A model generated the notes under the pieces. The model was not told where the DNA came from. It ran no database searches and saw only the letters and a program-made list of their open reading frames with translations. This document shows, piece by piece, positions 39,654 through 48,763 of a stretch of DNA of 64,000 bases. This DNA comes from Brevibacillus centrosporus. Lineage in GTDB: Bacteria; Bacillota; Bacilli; Brevibacillales; Brevibacillaceae. The position numbers were made by a program, and so were the translations under genes. The stretch covers positions 1 to 64,000 of the forward strand of contig NZ_RHHP01000021.1 of the NCBI RefSeq assembly GCF_003710815.1, in the 5' to 3' direction. How positions within the stretch are numbered: the first letter of the stretch is position 1; every line of letters starts with the position of its first letter.

Positions 39654-41153
39654 ATGGAAGTGACCGTAGAAAAACGGATTGCGCTAGTTCATGTAGAGTG
39701 TGACGAACTGATTGTTCCACTGTGGAAAGGGGAAGAGCTGGCGCAGGTGTACCCTGAGCTGGAGCAAGCTTTTTCGGGCAGCTTGAGCGCTTTGCAAAAG
39801 GAAAAGGAAATCAGCGGCGATGCAAAAGCTATCGCGGTTATTCATAGCATGGGTAAACTGGCAGCGAAAAAGCTGATTGTCGTGGGCATGGGTGCACCAG
39901 AGAAGTTTGATTTTGTAGCGGCTCGCAGTGCATGGGGACGTGCTGCCAAAACCGTTTTGGGAAAAGGAAAAGAAAAAACGGTCGCGATCGATTTGCCTAC
40001 GACCGACAAGCTCGCCGCAGATCGTTTGGCTCAGGCGGTGACAGAAGCGTTTGGGCTTGCTGAATATCACTATGAGGGCTATCGCCAAAAAGCCAAGCGC
40101 GAGGCTGATCCTGTCGCTGCTGTGCGGGTGATGACAGCGGAAGACGCCGAACAGTTGGTAGACGCTGGCGTTCATTTGGGTCGAGCGCTGGTGTCGGGTA
40201 CGAATCTGGCCCGCACACTGGTAAACGAGCCTGCCAACTATTTGACGCCGCGAGCATTAAAGGACGCAGCCGTAGAAGTGGCAAACCGTTACGGCATGAC
40301 AGTCGAAGTCCTGGAGCAGTCCAAGCTGGAGGAACTCGGCATGGGCGGGGTTTTGTCCGTTGCAAAAGGCAGCGAGCTTGAGCCGTACGTTATCGCAGTA
40401 AAATACCAGGGAAGAGAGACCTGGGATGATGTCATCGGTCTGATCGGAAAAGGGGTCACCTTTGACACAGGTGGGATCTCCATCAAGCCGGTAGCTGGTA
40501 TGGAAGACATGAAATCCGACATGGGTGGAGCCGCAGCGATGATCGGTACTCTCGAAGCGCTGGGCCAAATCAAGCCGAAAGTAAACGTGCTGGCTGTCAT
40601 CGGTACGGTAGAAAACATGCCATCGGGTACGGCTTTCCGTCCTGGGGATGTCATCACGACCATGAGCGGAAAAACCGTGGAAATCATTACGACGGATGCG
40701 GAAGGCCGCCTCGTACTGGCAGATTGCATCACCTACGCGAAGCAGCAAGGGGTAACCTGCCTGATCGATGCAGCTACGTTGACAGGCGGTATCGTGGTGG
40801 CATTGGGTCACTACTGCTCCGGGGCGATGACAAATGACAAAGCCCTCATGGCAGAGCTGCTGGAAGCGGCAGATGTAGCAGGCGAGCGCTTGTGGCAGCT
40901 GCCGACATTTGAAGAGTACCGGGAGTTGAACAAGAGCCGTTTTGCCGACCTGAAAAACTCGGGCGGACGCTATGGACACGGCATCATCGGCGGTGTTTTC
41001 CTGCAGGAGTTTGTAGAAGATACGCCATGGGTGCATCTGGATATCGCAGGAACGGCTTACAATGCCAATACCGGCGACATGCAGCCCCATGGAGGTACCG
41101 GTGTCATGACTCGGACCATCGTTCAATTTGTATCGAATCGCAGCCAATCCTAA
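39654..41153 (+). CDS. pepA: Leucyl aminopeptidase (M17)
   Basis: A 499-residue cytosolic aminopeptidase. Metal and catalytic residues lie in GKGVTFDTGGISIKP near 268, MKSDMGGAAAM near 288 and the M17 hallmark TTDAEGRLVLAD near 347. The N-terminal 160 residues are the macro-like domain. It releases N-terminal amino acids from peptides with two metal ions. It corresponds to B. subtilis YuiE. GAAGAGTAT precedes the ATG. The CoA-binding gene follows closely and may be co-transcribed. Confidence 0.94.
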   Translation: MEVTVEKRIALVHVECDELIVPLWKGEELAQVYPELEQAFSGSLSALQKEKEISGDAKAIAVIHSMGKLAAKKLIVVGMGAPEKFDFVAARSAWGRAAKTVLGKGKEKTVAIDLPTTDKLAADRLAQAVTEAFGLAEYHYEGYRQKAKREADPVAAVRVMTAEDAEQLVDAGVHLGRALVSGTNLARTLVNEPANYLTPRALKDAAVEVANRYGMTVEVLEQSKLEELGMGGVLSVAKGSELEPYVIAVKYQGRETWDDVIGLIGKGVTFDTGGISIKPVAGMEDMKSDMGGAAAMIGTLEALGQIKPKVNVLAVIGTVENMPSGTAFRPGDVITTMSGKTVEIITTDAEGRLVLADCITYAKQQGVTCLIDAATLTGGIVVALGHYCSGAMTNDKALMAELLEAADVAGERLWQLPTFEEYRELNKSRFADLKNSGGRYGHGIIGGVFLQEFVEDTPWVHLDIAGTAYNANTGDMQPHGGTGVMTRTIVQFVSNRSQS

Positions 41154-41174
41154 TTCCTAAAGGAGTGTTGAAAT

Positions 41175-41606
41175 ATGGTACAAAATCCTAGTAACGAAGT
41201 TCGCAAACAGCTGCTGGAGGAAGCCAAAACGATTGCCGTCGTCGGGCTTTCCAACAAGCCAGATCGCACCAGCTACATGATCGCAGATGCGATGCAGCAC
41301 GCAGGCTACAAAATCATCCCGGTCAACCCTGTAATCGCAGGTGAAACGGTGTTGGGTGAGCGGGCCTTGGCGAGCCTGGCAGAAATAGAGGAGCCAGTCG
41401 ATATCGTCAACGTCTTCCGAAAAAGCGAGGATGTCCTGCCAGTAGCAGAAGATACGAAAAAAATGAAGAGCAAACCAAAAGTATTCTGGATGCAGCAAGG
41501 GATCTCCAATGACGAGGCAGCTGCCCTGATGAGCGCGGATGGAATTGCTGTGGTCAACGACATGTGCATCAAAGTCGATCACGCACTGCTGCGTGTAGGG
41601 AAATAA
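41175..41606 (+). CDS. CoA-binding domain protein (YccU type)
   Basis: A 143-residue Rossmann-like protein of the CoA_binding_2 family: TIAVVGLSNKPDRTSY near residue 22, IIPVNPVIAGETVLGE near 55 and KVFWMQQGISNDEA near 101. It is the stand-alone version of the succinyl-CoA synthetase alpha nucleotide domain; role unclear. AAAGGAG precedes the ATG. A terminator follows at 41631-41656. Confidence 0.88.
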   Translation: MVQNPSNEVRKQLLEEAKTIAVVGLSNKPDRTSYMIADAMQHAGYKIIPVNPVIAGETVLGERALASLAEIEEPVDIVNVFRKSEDVLPVAEDTKKMKSKPKVFWMQQGISNDEAAALMSADGIAVVNDMCIKVDHALLRVGK

Positions 41607-41630
41607 GCAAGCGGCAAAAGGAACAAGAGA

Positions 41631-41656
41631 ACCCTCGCAGGATCGCGGGGGTTTTT
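41631..41656 (+). terminator. Terminator after the CoA-binding gene
   Basis: ACCCTCGC/GCGGGGGT arms, TTTTT tail. Confidence 0.75.
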
Positions 41657-41776
41657 GTGCAGGCAAGCTGATGGGTCTTTGCCAGCAGGAAGTGTGCAAA
41701 CCCTCTTGCAGACTTGTGAAGGATATGGTAAGAAGGGAAGCAGAGAACAATACTGACAGTGAGGAGTTGGGCTTAT

Positions 41777-42373
41777 ATGTTTTTCAATCAAGCGACGAAT
41801 ACGCAGCGAGACCGCATCCCGCCCAATCAAAAACAAACGACCGGATTCCCTGTACTACACTATGGAGAAGTGCCGGAGTACACGGATCTTTCCACACAGT
41901 GGAGCTTTCGTATTTTTGGATTGGTCGAAGAGGAAGTGACGCTTTCCTACGAGCAGATGATGGCTCTTCCAAAAGGCGGCACGACGAACGATATTCACTG
42001 CGTTACGGGCTGGAGCAAGCTCGACAACGAGTGGGAAGGGATTCCGGTAGAAGAAGTGCTGAAGCTGGTAAAAGTAAAGCCGGAAGCGAAGTACGTCATG
42101 CTGCACGCAGAGGAAGGCTGGACAGCCAATGTGCCGCTCAAGGACTTCATGACCCCTGGAAACCTGTTTGCCAACAAACATAACGGACAAGAGCTGACCC
42201 CGGATCACGGCTGGCCGCTGCGCTTTGTCATTCCCCACCTGTACTTCTGGAAGAGTGCTAAATGGGTGCGCGGAATTGAGTTTTTGGAGAAAGATAAGCA
42301 GGGCTTCTGGGAGAAGAACGGGTATAACATGTATGGAGATCCGTGGAAAGAGCAGCGTTTCGCTTGGGATTAA
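41777..42373 (+). CDS. yuiH: Sulfite-oxidase-like molybdoenzyme (YuiH)
   Basis: A predicted 198-residue molybdopterin-dependent oxidoreductase of the sulfite oxidase fold. The Mo-ligating Cys is in DIHCVTGWSK near residue 76; further signatures are EGIPVEEVL, YVMLHAEEGWTANVPL and HGWPLRFVIPHLYFWKSAKW. No signal peptide, so it is cytoplasmic, unlike YedY/MsrP. The length equals B. subtilis YuiH. Its redox partner and substrate are unknown. The ATG at 41777 follows GAGGAG. Confidence 0.9.
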   Translation: MFFNQATNTQRDRIPPNQKQTTGFPVLHYGEVPEYTDLSTQWSFRIFGLVEEEVTLSYEQMMALPKGGTTNDIHCVTGWSKLDNEWEGIPVEEVLKLVKVKPEAKYVMLHAEEGWTANVPLKDFMTPGNLFANKHNGQELTPDHGWPLRFVIPHLYFWKSAKWVRGIEFLEKDKQGFWEKNGYNMYGDPWKEQRFAWD

Positions 42374-42382
42374 GGGCAGGAG

Positions 42383-42411
42383 AAAGAGGCGGGAAACCGC
42401 CTCTTTTTTGT
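42383..42411 (+). terminator. Terminator after yuiH
   Basis: AAAGAGGCGG/CCGCCTCTTT arms, GAAA loop, TTTT tail. Confidence 0.9.
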
Positions 42412-43011
42412 TGGCAGTGCTTTTATGTCACCGAGAGCATGGCGTTCAAATCTTGCGCTACTGTAATGTCCGGGTCGAAGTTTTTCTATCGGAAACGGCA
42501 AAATCTCTGACTTTTGGACAGTCCAATTCTATACAGACACAAGATCACTGCAAAGACACTTGGTATCTCAACCATAACGCTTACTGAAATGATGACAAAG
42601 GAGAAGCCAATCGGTGACGTTTGAGCTGCAAGTAATCTAGTCTTGCTTTCCATCAATCAAGCTTTATGGCTACCTCTGATTAATCCCTCACCTGGATGGA
42701 TCTTTAATAAACATCATAGGTGTTCTTTAAAACGAACAAAGGGCTGATTAGGAGTGTAGAAGATGCGAAGGAAGCTGCTAACAGTTTGCACGATGCTCTG
42801 GGAAGATTTGATTATAAGAGTAGGTACCTGATCAAAAGAATCCAGCATGTGCCTCTAAAAGAGTAGCCTTCGCTTGCAGAGAAAGGGAAGAGGGAGTTTT
42901 CTGATGACTTTTCCAAAAGTATTTTGAAGGGAATTTGGCAGGTACAGAAAAGGAGCATTCATTACGAGTGTTCCTATCCAAATGTTATTATTACCTGAAT
43001 CGAAATAATAG
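42412..43011. other. Degraded intergenic region with one open stretch
   Basis: About 600 bases without a convincing gene. A 48-codon frame on the plus strand (42720-42866, GTG start, no ribosome site) reads SVEDAKEAANSLHDALGRFD, then YKSRYLIKRIQHVP; it looks protein-like and could be the tail of a lost gene. The rest shows nothing recognisable. Confidence 0.35.
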
Positions 43012-43623
43012 AAGATACATGGAAAAAGGAACGTTCTGAATATCGAAGGGGCGTATCTGAAAAAGGTAGAAATCAATATTGCAGGGGACGATAACTAAAT
43101 CTCTATCGGGGCAAATTCTAGAGGATCGAATGTGAAAATTGACATAAAAGGCTCAGGGCATTGTTTAGAGATAGGTGAAAGTTGCATCTTAGTGGCTGGA
43201 AGCTTCTGGTTCCAAACACGAGATTGTACAATAATTGTCGGGAGTCAAACAACATTTGAAGAAGCAAATGTCTCTGCACTTGAGCCAAAAGCAAAAGTTC
43301 AAATAGGGAAGGATTGCATGTTCTCTTATGACGTTCATATCCGAAACGGGGATTCCCATTCTATTCTGGATGTGGAATCAAACAAACGAATTAACTTGGG
43401 TCGGGATATTTATATTGGAGATCACGTCTGGCTAGGAGCGCATGTGAATGTTCTGAAAGGAGTCACGATCGGTGAAAATAGCGTTATAGGAATTCGTTCC
43501 CTGGTTACAAGTGACATACCGAGTCATTGCGTTGCTGCAGGTTTGCCGGCAAAAGCAAAGCGCAGCAACACTTATTGGACAAGGGAATTAATAGAAGGGG
43601 GGGAACGATCCGTTTCTTCTTAG
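43012..43623 (+). pseudogene. Hexapeptide-repeat acetyltransferase gene with in-frame stop
   Basis: The visible coding runs in one frame from about 43012 (IHGKRNVLNIEGAYLKKVEI) through a TAA at 43096-43098 to 43623; bases between 43098 and the GTG at 43132 still encode family sequence (ISIGANS). So the original start and ~40 N-terminal residues are cut off. The remaining 163 codons keep left-handed beta-helix repeats and the CoA-site block IGDHVWLGAHVNVLKGVTIG, then VIGIRSLVTSDIP and AAGLPAKAKR, typical of WcaF/CysE-like transferases of polysaccharide clusters. A shortened product is possible but doubtful. Confidence 0.7.
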
Positions 43624-43633
43624 ACGTACGTCA

Positions 43634-43663
43634 AACCCGCCATACTTCTGGCGGGTTTCGCTT
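43634..43663 (+). terminator. Terminator after the acetyltransferase remnant
   Basis: AACCCGCCA/TGGCGGGTT arms with a short T-run. Confidence 0.7.
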
Positions 43664-43759
43664 GTTCACTCCATTACTTTGCCATGATTGTAGTGACTGG
43701 ATCAGAAGCGGTGATCCTCTCCAGAGGAATGCATCTAGCGTATGAAAAATGAGCTTTGG

Positions 43760-44485
43760 CTAGACCTTTCTAACATACCCCTGCCTGTATTCGCGCGGCG
43801 ACATTCCAAAGCTTTTGGCGAACACCTTTGCAAAGTACTTGGTATCCGCGTACCCGATTCGCTCACATATTTCGTACTGTTTGAGCTCAGGGTTTTTCAA
43901 CAGCTCGCAAGCCTTTTTCATGCGGAGCTGGGTGAGGTAATTGACAAAGGTTTCTCCGGTCACTGTCTTAAATACATTCCCGAAGTAATGAGGGGTGAGA
44001 TGAATTTCTTCTGCTGTTTCCCTGAGCGAGAGGGGCTTTCCCAAATGCGTTTTCATGTAGGAAATCGCCCGCTCTACAATCGCTTCGTGATAGGTTTTGG
44101 GGCCGTCCGAAGCTGGCTCATTGAAGAGCAAGCTGTCCACGATCGAGAAAAGCTCGTCGGTGTCAATCGGCTTAGTTACGTATCCCTTGGCTTGGTATCG
44201 CAAGGCGGTACGCGCGTAGGTAAACTCCTCATACGCACTGATGAGTATGACGTTGATTTCTGGATTGCTTTCATATAGGCGCTGCAAAAGCTCCAGACCG
44301 TCCATATCCGGCATGCGAATATCGGTCAGGACGATATCGAGATGGGTCCGTTCCAGCCACTGCAAAGCTTCTGTACCGCTGCCTGCTGTTCCGACTACCT
44401 CGATGTTGCGCTCCTTCCACTCGTCCATAGAGCGTAAACTGTCAGAGACCATCCATTCGTCATCCACGATCAGTAGCTTGGTCAT
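43760..44485 (-). CDS. AraC-type response regulator (YesN family)
   Basis: A predicted 241-residue protein. Receiver domain residues 1-115 with acidic DDE (8-10), phospho-acceptor Asp in DIVLTDIRMPDMDG near 55, and Lys in VTKPID near 105. Residues about 140-241 form an AraC HTH pair (LSLRETAEEIHLTPHYFGNV; ICERIGYADTKYFAKVFAKS, ending GMSPREYR). It is the partner of the sensor gene, which it overlaps by 26 bases. Its likely targets are the ABC transporter genes starting at 46397. The ATG at 44485 follows GAGGAGG. Confidence 0.92.
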   Translation of the reverse strand: MTKLLIVDDEWMVSDSLRSMDEWKERNIEVVGTAGSGTEALQWLERTHLDIVLTDIRMPDMDGLELLQRLYESNPEINVILISAYEEFTYARTALRYQAKGYVTKPIDTDELFSIVDSLLFNEPASDGPKTYHEAIVERAISYMKTHLGKPLSLRETAEEIHLTPHYFGNVFKTVTGETFVNYLTQLRMKKACELLKNPELKQYEICERIGYADTKYFAKVFAKSFGMSPREYRQGYVRKV

Positions 44486-46280
44486 CGCTGGTCCTCCTCG
44501 GCAGTTTAATGGTGACACGCATGCCTTGCTCGGGAACGCTGTGCACAGAAAGTCCATACGTGGCTCCAAAATGGAGACGGATACGCGATTGAACATTATA
44601 GAGCCCCACTTTTTGCTTGAATTGAGTGAGCTCCTGCGAGTGATGCTCGAGGTTGTGGCACATTTCTTCCAGCTTGCTTTTTTCAAGTCCCACACCGTTA
44701 TCCTTTACTTGCAGGTAAACGGCATCGTGTTCGAGCCACCCTTTGATTTCGATGCGTCCACTGACGTCCTGTTTGGGGATAGGGTCCAAGCCGTGCAGAA
44801 TCGCGTTTTCCACGACTGGCTGGAGCACCCATTTTACGGTGTAGAGGCTCTGAATCTCTTCGTCCATTTCAATCTCGTACTCTATCGGTCTTCGAGAACG
44901 AAATTGGTGCAGCTCCAGATAGCATCTGACGTACTCTAATTCCTTCCAGATCGGGATCATCTCATCGAACGTGCTGATGGATAACCGCATCAGCTTCCCT
45001 AGAAGAACGATCATTTTGCTGATCTGCGGTTCCTTGTGCTTGCGGGCCAGACTGTTGATAGACTCTAGCGTGTTATAGAGAAAATGAGGTTTAATCTGCG
45101 ACTGCAGGGCTGTTAGCTCGGCTCGCCGCTTCTGGCTTTGCTCCTCATGGACGAGCTGGATCAGTTCCTTGATTTTCCCCACCATTTGATTAAAGCCTCG
45201 CCCTAGCTGGCCGATTTCATCTTTTCGTTGTAACGTAAACAGGTGATGAAAGTCGCCTTTACCCACTTTTTTCATCAAGCTCTGCAGATGGCGGATCGGG
45301 TCGGACATCCGATGGGACAAATAAAACGAGGCTAACAGGCAAAAGACGATACTGGGAAGAAGAATCCAATAGGTGAAATTGCGAATGCGGTAGATGGGCT
45401 CGTACAGAGTGGATTCCCGGAAGTAACCGATCAGGGTCCAGTCCGTTTCCTCGTTCAAAAGCGCGACAGATCGGTAAAGGTTGCCGGATCGATCTGTGAT
45501 ACGCTTGACTTGATCTAAGTTTTGCATGTCTTGGGCAGGAAAAAGATCGGTATCTTGCGGGTACAATACGTCACCACTTTTACTGGTGATCAGCATGCCG
45601 GATTCGATTCCGCCATGGGCATTTTTGGAGAAGTAGCTGCTTTCAAACAGGCTGTCTAAAATACTTCTCTTAAAGTCAATGATCAGAATCCCTTTTGCTT
45701 TCAGATCCTTGCTGTATAAGCGTTGGACATAGGAAAAGACGGGCTCTTCCTCTTGGCTGGTGCTGTAAGGTCGATCATGCAAGCGGGTAATGGTAGGCTC
45801 ACTAGAGAGCTGGGAGAGCTTGGGCATCCATTCAAATTGGTAGAAGCTGCTCTGGTCGCGATTGAGGGAATAGCCGTAGGAGTAGACAAACCCGTGGTCG
45901 CTGACAAGGGTTATTCCTACGTTTTCAGGCCGGATCAAGTGAATGCTGGAGAAAGCCTCATCGAGCGGGAGAAAGGAGAGCAGGTACGCGTCGTAATCCT
46001 TGTTCTTTAAGAAATCAGAGACAGAGGAGCTTAGGAAGGAGATTTCCCCCATCCGCTTTAAGTCGTTGAAATAAAAGGCAAGGGTTCTCGAATTTTGTTG
46101 CAACACGGAGGAGGCATCCTGATCCAATTTGGTGACCAGCAGCTCGGAGACATTTTTATAGGTCAGGAGCCCGGATAACGTCAAAGGAACGATAGACAAC
46201 AGTAGAAAATAAACAAACAGCTTGAAAAAAATCGAGTGTACAAATGGTACGACGGACGACCTTTCTTCCTGCAAATCCAC
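44460..46280 (-). CDS. Sensor histidine kinase (YesM family)
   Basis: A 606-residue membrane kinase. First span about residues 17-37 (LFVYFLLLSIVPLTLSGLLT), extracellular sensor domain to ~295, second span near 297-315 (YWILLPSIVFCLLASFYL), HAMP 316-370, then the His_kinase block with phospho-His in SQIKPHFLYNTLESINSLAR near 405 and an HATPase domain (VENAILHGLDP; VKDNGVGL). The GTG start at 46280 follows AAAGGGGG. With the regulator it should sense an extracellular sugar or its binding protein. Confidence 0.92.
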   Translation of the reverse strand: MDLQEERSSVVPFVHSIFFKLFVYFLLLSIVPLTLSGLLTYKNVSELLVTKLDQDASSVLQQNSRTLAFYFNDLKRMGEISFLSSSVSDFLKNKDYDAYLLSFLPLDEAFSSIHLIRPENVGITLVSDHGFVYSYGYSLNRDQSSFYQFEWMPKLSQLSSEPTITRLHDRPYSTSQEEEPVFSYVQRLYSKDLKAKGILIIDFKRSILDSLFESSYFSKNAHGGIESGMLITSKSGDVLYPQDTDLFPAQDMQNLDQVKRITDRSGNLYRSVALLNEETDWTLIGYFRESTLYEPIYRIRNFTYWILLPSIVFCLLASFYLSHRMSDPIRHLQSLMKKVGKGDFHHLFTLQRKDEIGQLGRGFNQMVGKIKELIQLVHEEQSQKRRAELTALQSQIKPHFLYNTLESINSLARKHKEPQISKMIVLLGKLMRLSISTFDEMIPIWKELEYVRCYLELHQFRSRRPIEYEIEMDEEIQSLYTVKWVLQPVVENAILHGLDPIPKQDVSGRIEIKGWLEHDAVYLQVKDNGVGLEKSKLEEMCHNLEHHSQELTQFKQKVGLYNVQSRIRLHFGATYGLSVHSVPEQGMRVTIKLPRRTSDDQATDRG

Positions 46281-46396
46281 TTTTTGTCCCCCTTTTTCCC
46301 ACTGTTTGTTCCGTTGTTTAAATATTACAAATCATATAAATTTTAAGTCAAGACGGGCCGTCGAAAATAACACCGAAGAAAAAGGGGGCTGATTCC

Positions 46397-47752
46397 ATGA
46401 TCAAAGGCAGACTCAAGAAATTTTTGGCCTTCGCGACACTCGCATCCATGGTCATAGCCGGATGTTCTTCTCCAACCGGATCAGGAGACTCCAATGCCGC
46501 GAGTGCGCAAAAAGAACCGACAGCAGCTAGCAAAGCAGACGGAAATTCATTAAGTCGTTTTATCCCGAACTATTACAACAATACGGAAAAACTGCAATGG
46601 GAAAGCGTAATCAAAAAGTTTGAAGAAATGAACCCCGCTGTCAAAGTTACGCTGACAAACGGGGACGTGAACACAGAGTCAGGAAAGCTAACCACGATGC
46701 TGCAATCCGGCGTGACTCCGCCTGATGCGATCTTGATGAATGCTGGCCCAGGACGCGTGCGAATCCTGTCAGAGGTGGGATTGATCAAGCAGCTCGATGA
46801 TTGGTATACACAGAACAACTGGAAGGAAAAGCTTCAGCCATTTGCCTACCAGATGGCTACGGTAACCGACGGCATTTATGAATTGCCTCACACCGTAGAC
46901 GCGATACAGGTTTACTACAACAAAGACATTTTCGTAAAGTATGGCATCCAAGTCCCGCAGACGGGAGAGGAATTTGTTGCAGCGATGAACACGCTGAAGG
47001 CCAACGGAGTTACACCACTCAATACGGGTGCTCGGACCGCGTTTACCGTAGGGGGCTTGTACTCGAATCTTCTGCAGGCGGCTGCAGGCAGAGATGCCGT
47101 AGAAGCTCTGCTGTACGGTGAAAAGAAATGGACCGATCCCGAGTTTGTCAAATCGGGCGAAATGCTGGCTGACTGGGCGAAGCAGGAGTATATCGGAAAA
47201 GAGTCCATGTCTCTGAATTCCTCCGATCTCCAGCTAAGCTTTTTGAACAAGAAGATGGCGATGTTTGTCTCGCCCACACACATCATTTCCACCATCGCGG
47301 AAAACAAGGCAGAAGGCAACATCGGATCGTTCAACATGCCTTCCTTTATTGGCGGGCAGAAAACGAATCCGACAGGTGGGCTCGGCTACACATGGGTAGT
47401 GCCGTCCAAGGCTGCTCATCCCGAGCTGGCAGAGAAGTGGATGACCTTTGTTCTCTCAGAGGACTATGCAAACGTGGTATTGGGTGACCCTTCCTACAAC
47501 CTGATCCCGGCTTCCAAAGCAGCACTGACGGTCAAACCTGCGGGTGAACTGTTAGCCAATGCGATGAAGGAGATTGAAGTAGGGGTAGGCTACAATCCGA
47601 GTGTCTTTATCGGCAGCGAAGCCAAGGAAGCCTACTATCAAAATCTGATTGGATTAATCGGCGGATTGGTGAAACCACAGGAAGCGATGGAAGCGATCGC
47701 TGCTGGCACCAAAAAAGATCAAGCAGCCGGTTATCAACTAACCAGGAAGTAG
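46397..47752 (+). CDS. Sugar ABC transporter substrate-binding lipoprotein
   Basis: A 451-residue family-1 solute-binding protein. Lipobox VIAGC with Cys23; mature residues include WESVIKKFEEMNPAVKV, YELPHTVDAIQVYYNKDIF and GGLGYTWVVPSKAAHPELAE. It binds a sugar outside the membrane for the two permeases downstream. No ATPase gene is present, as is usual for CUT1 importers sharing MsmK-type ATPases. AAAGGGGG precedes the ATG. It is the first gene of the operon divergent from the two-component system. Confidence 0.92.
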   Translation: MIKGRLKKFLAFATLASMVIAGCSSPTGSGDSNAASAQKEPTAASKADGNSLSRFIPNYYNNTEKLQWESVIKKFEEMNPAVKVTLTNGDVNTESGKLTTMLQSGVTPPDAILMNAGPGRVRILSEVGLIKQLDDWYTQNNWKEKLQPFAYQMATVTDGIYELPHTVDAIQVYYNKDIFVKYGIQVPQTGEEFVAAMNTLKANGVTPLNTGARTAFTVGGLYSNLLQAAAGRDAVEALLYGEKKWTDPEFVKSGEMLADWAKQEYIGKESMSLNSSDLQLSFLNKKMAMFVSPTHIISTIAENKAEGNIGSFNMPSFIGGQKTNPTGGLGYTWVVPSKAAHPELAEKWMTFVLSEDYANVVLGDPSYNLIPASKAALTVKPAGELLANAMKEIEVGVGYNPSVFIGSEAKEAYYQNLIGLIGGLVKPQEAMEAIAAGTKKDQAAGYQLTRK

Positions 47753-47815
47753 GGAGAGGAGCAGGGGATCCTGCTCTCTCCGACTCTACTTCATGGGAAT
47801 GAAGGAGGGGAAGCG

Positions 47816-48760
47816 ATGAACTCCGTAAATCCGTCACCTGCCCAAAGTATGTACGACGTGAAACCCAGAATGCAGCTTCGCCTCTGGAGACGAAAAGCGA
47901 AACGTTTGCTGGTTGTTCTCTCTTTTCTGGCACCCGCGCTGCTTTTATACGGGATCTTTATGCTCTATCCGATGATCGACGCGATTCGTCTGAGCTTGTT
48001 CGATTGGGACGGGGCCTCGCCGACTATGAATTTCGTTGGCGTTGACAACTATATAAACCTATTAAAAGACGGAATATTCTTACAATCATTATTGCACAAC
48101 CTGGTTTGGGTCGTCATCAGTCTCATTTTGGTGGTCATCCCCACACTTGTGCTGGCGGTGATGATTAGCAAAGTCAGAGTAGGCAAGCTGTTCTTTCGCT
48201 CTGGATTTTATCTGCCGTCTGTCATTTCTTTGGCGGTAGTAGGCGTGCTTTGGGCCAAAATCTACGATCCGCTCATGGGGCCGGTCAACGTGTTTTTGCA
48301 GCAAATCGGCCTCGAATCCCTCGCACGCAACTGGCTAGGGGAGGAGTGGACTGTGCTGCCTGCTCTGGTAATAGCGGGAACCTGGGCGTTTTATGGATTT
48401 TACCTGATCCTGTACCTCGCCGGTCTACAGAACATCGATCATTCGGTGTATGAGGCGGCAGAGATTGACGGAGCCGGTCCGATCCGCAAGTTTTTCAGCA
48501 TTACGATCCCAAGCCTGCGCAATACCTTGAACGTCGTCATCAGCATGGTGGTCATTTATTCCTTTAAAGGATTTGCTTTGATCTGGGTGATGACCCAAGG
48601 CGGGCCGTTTTACAAGAGTGAAGTGGTGTCCACCTACGTCTACAAATCCGCCTTTAGCATGAATAAGGTGAGCTATGCCACAGCTGGCGGTGTTCTGCTG
48701 GGAATCATCGTCATTACGCTGACCATACTGTTTAACTACTTGCGGGAAAGGCGGGACTAG
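47816..48760 (+). CDS. Sugar ABC transporter permease, MalF type
   Basis: A 314-residue permease with six spans (LSFLAPALLLYGIFMLYPMI to LGIIVITLTILFNYL). The EAA loop that contacts the ATPase is EAAEIDGAGPIRKFFSITIP near residue 217. AAGGAGGGG precedes the ATG. It pairs with the next gene. Confidence 0.93.
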   Translation: MNSVNPSPAQSMYDVKPRMQLRLWRRKAKRLLVVLSFLAPALLLYGIFMLYPMIDAIRLSLFDWDGASPTMNFVGVDNYINLLKDGIFLQSLLHNLVWVVISLILVVIPTLVLAVMISKVRVGKLFFRSGFYLPSVISLAVVGVLWAKIYDPLMGPVNVFLQQIGLESLARNWLGEEWTVLPALVIAGTWAFYGFYLILYLAGLQNIDHSVYEAAEIDGAGPIRKFFSITIPSLRNTLNVVISMVVIYSFKGFALIWVMTQGGPFYKSEVVSTYVYKSAFSMNKVSYATAGGVLLGIIVITLTILFNYLRERRD

Positions 48761-48763
48761 CGT

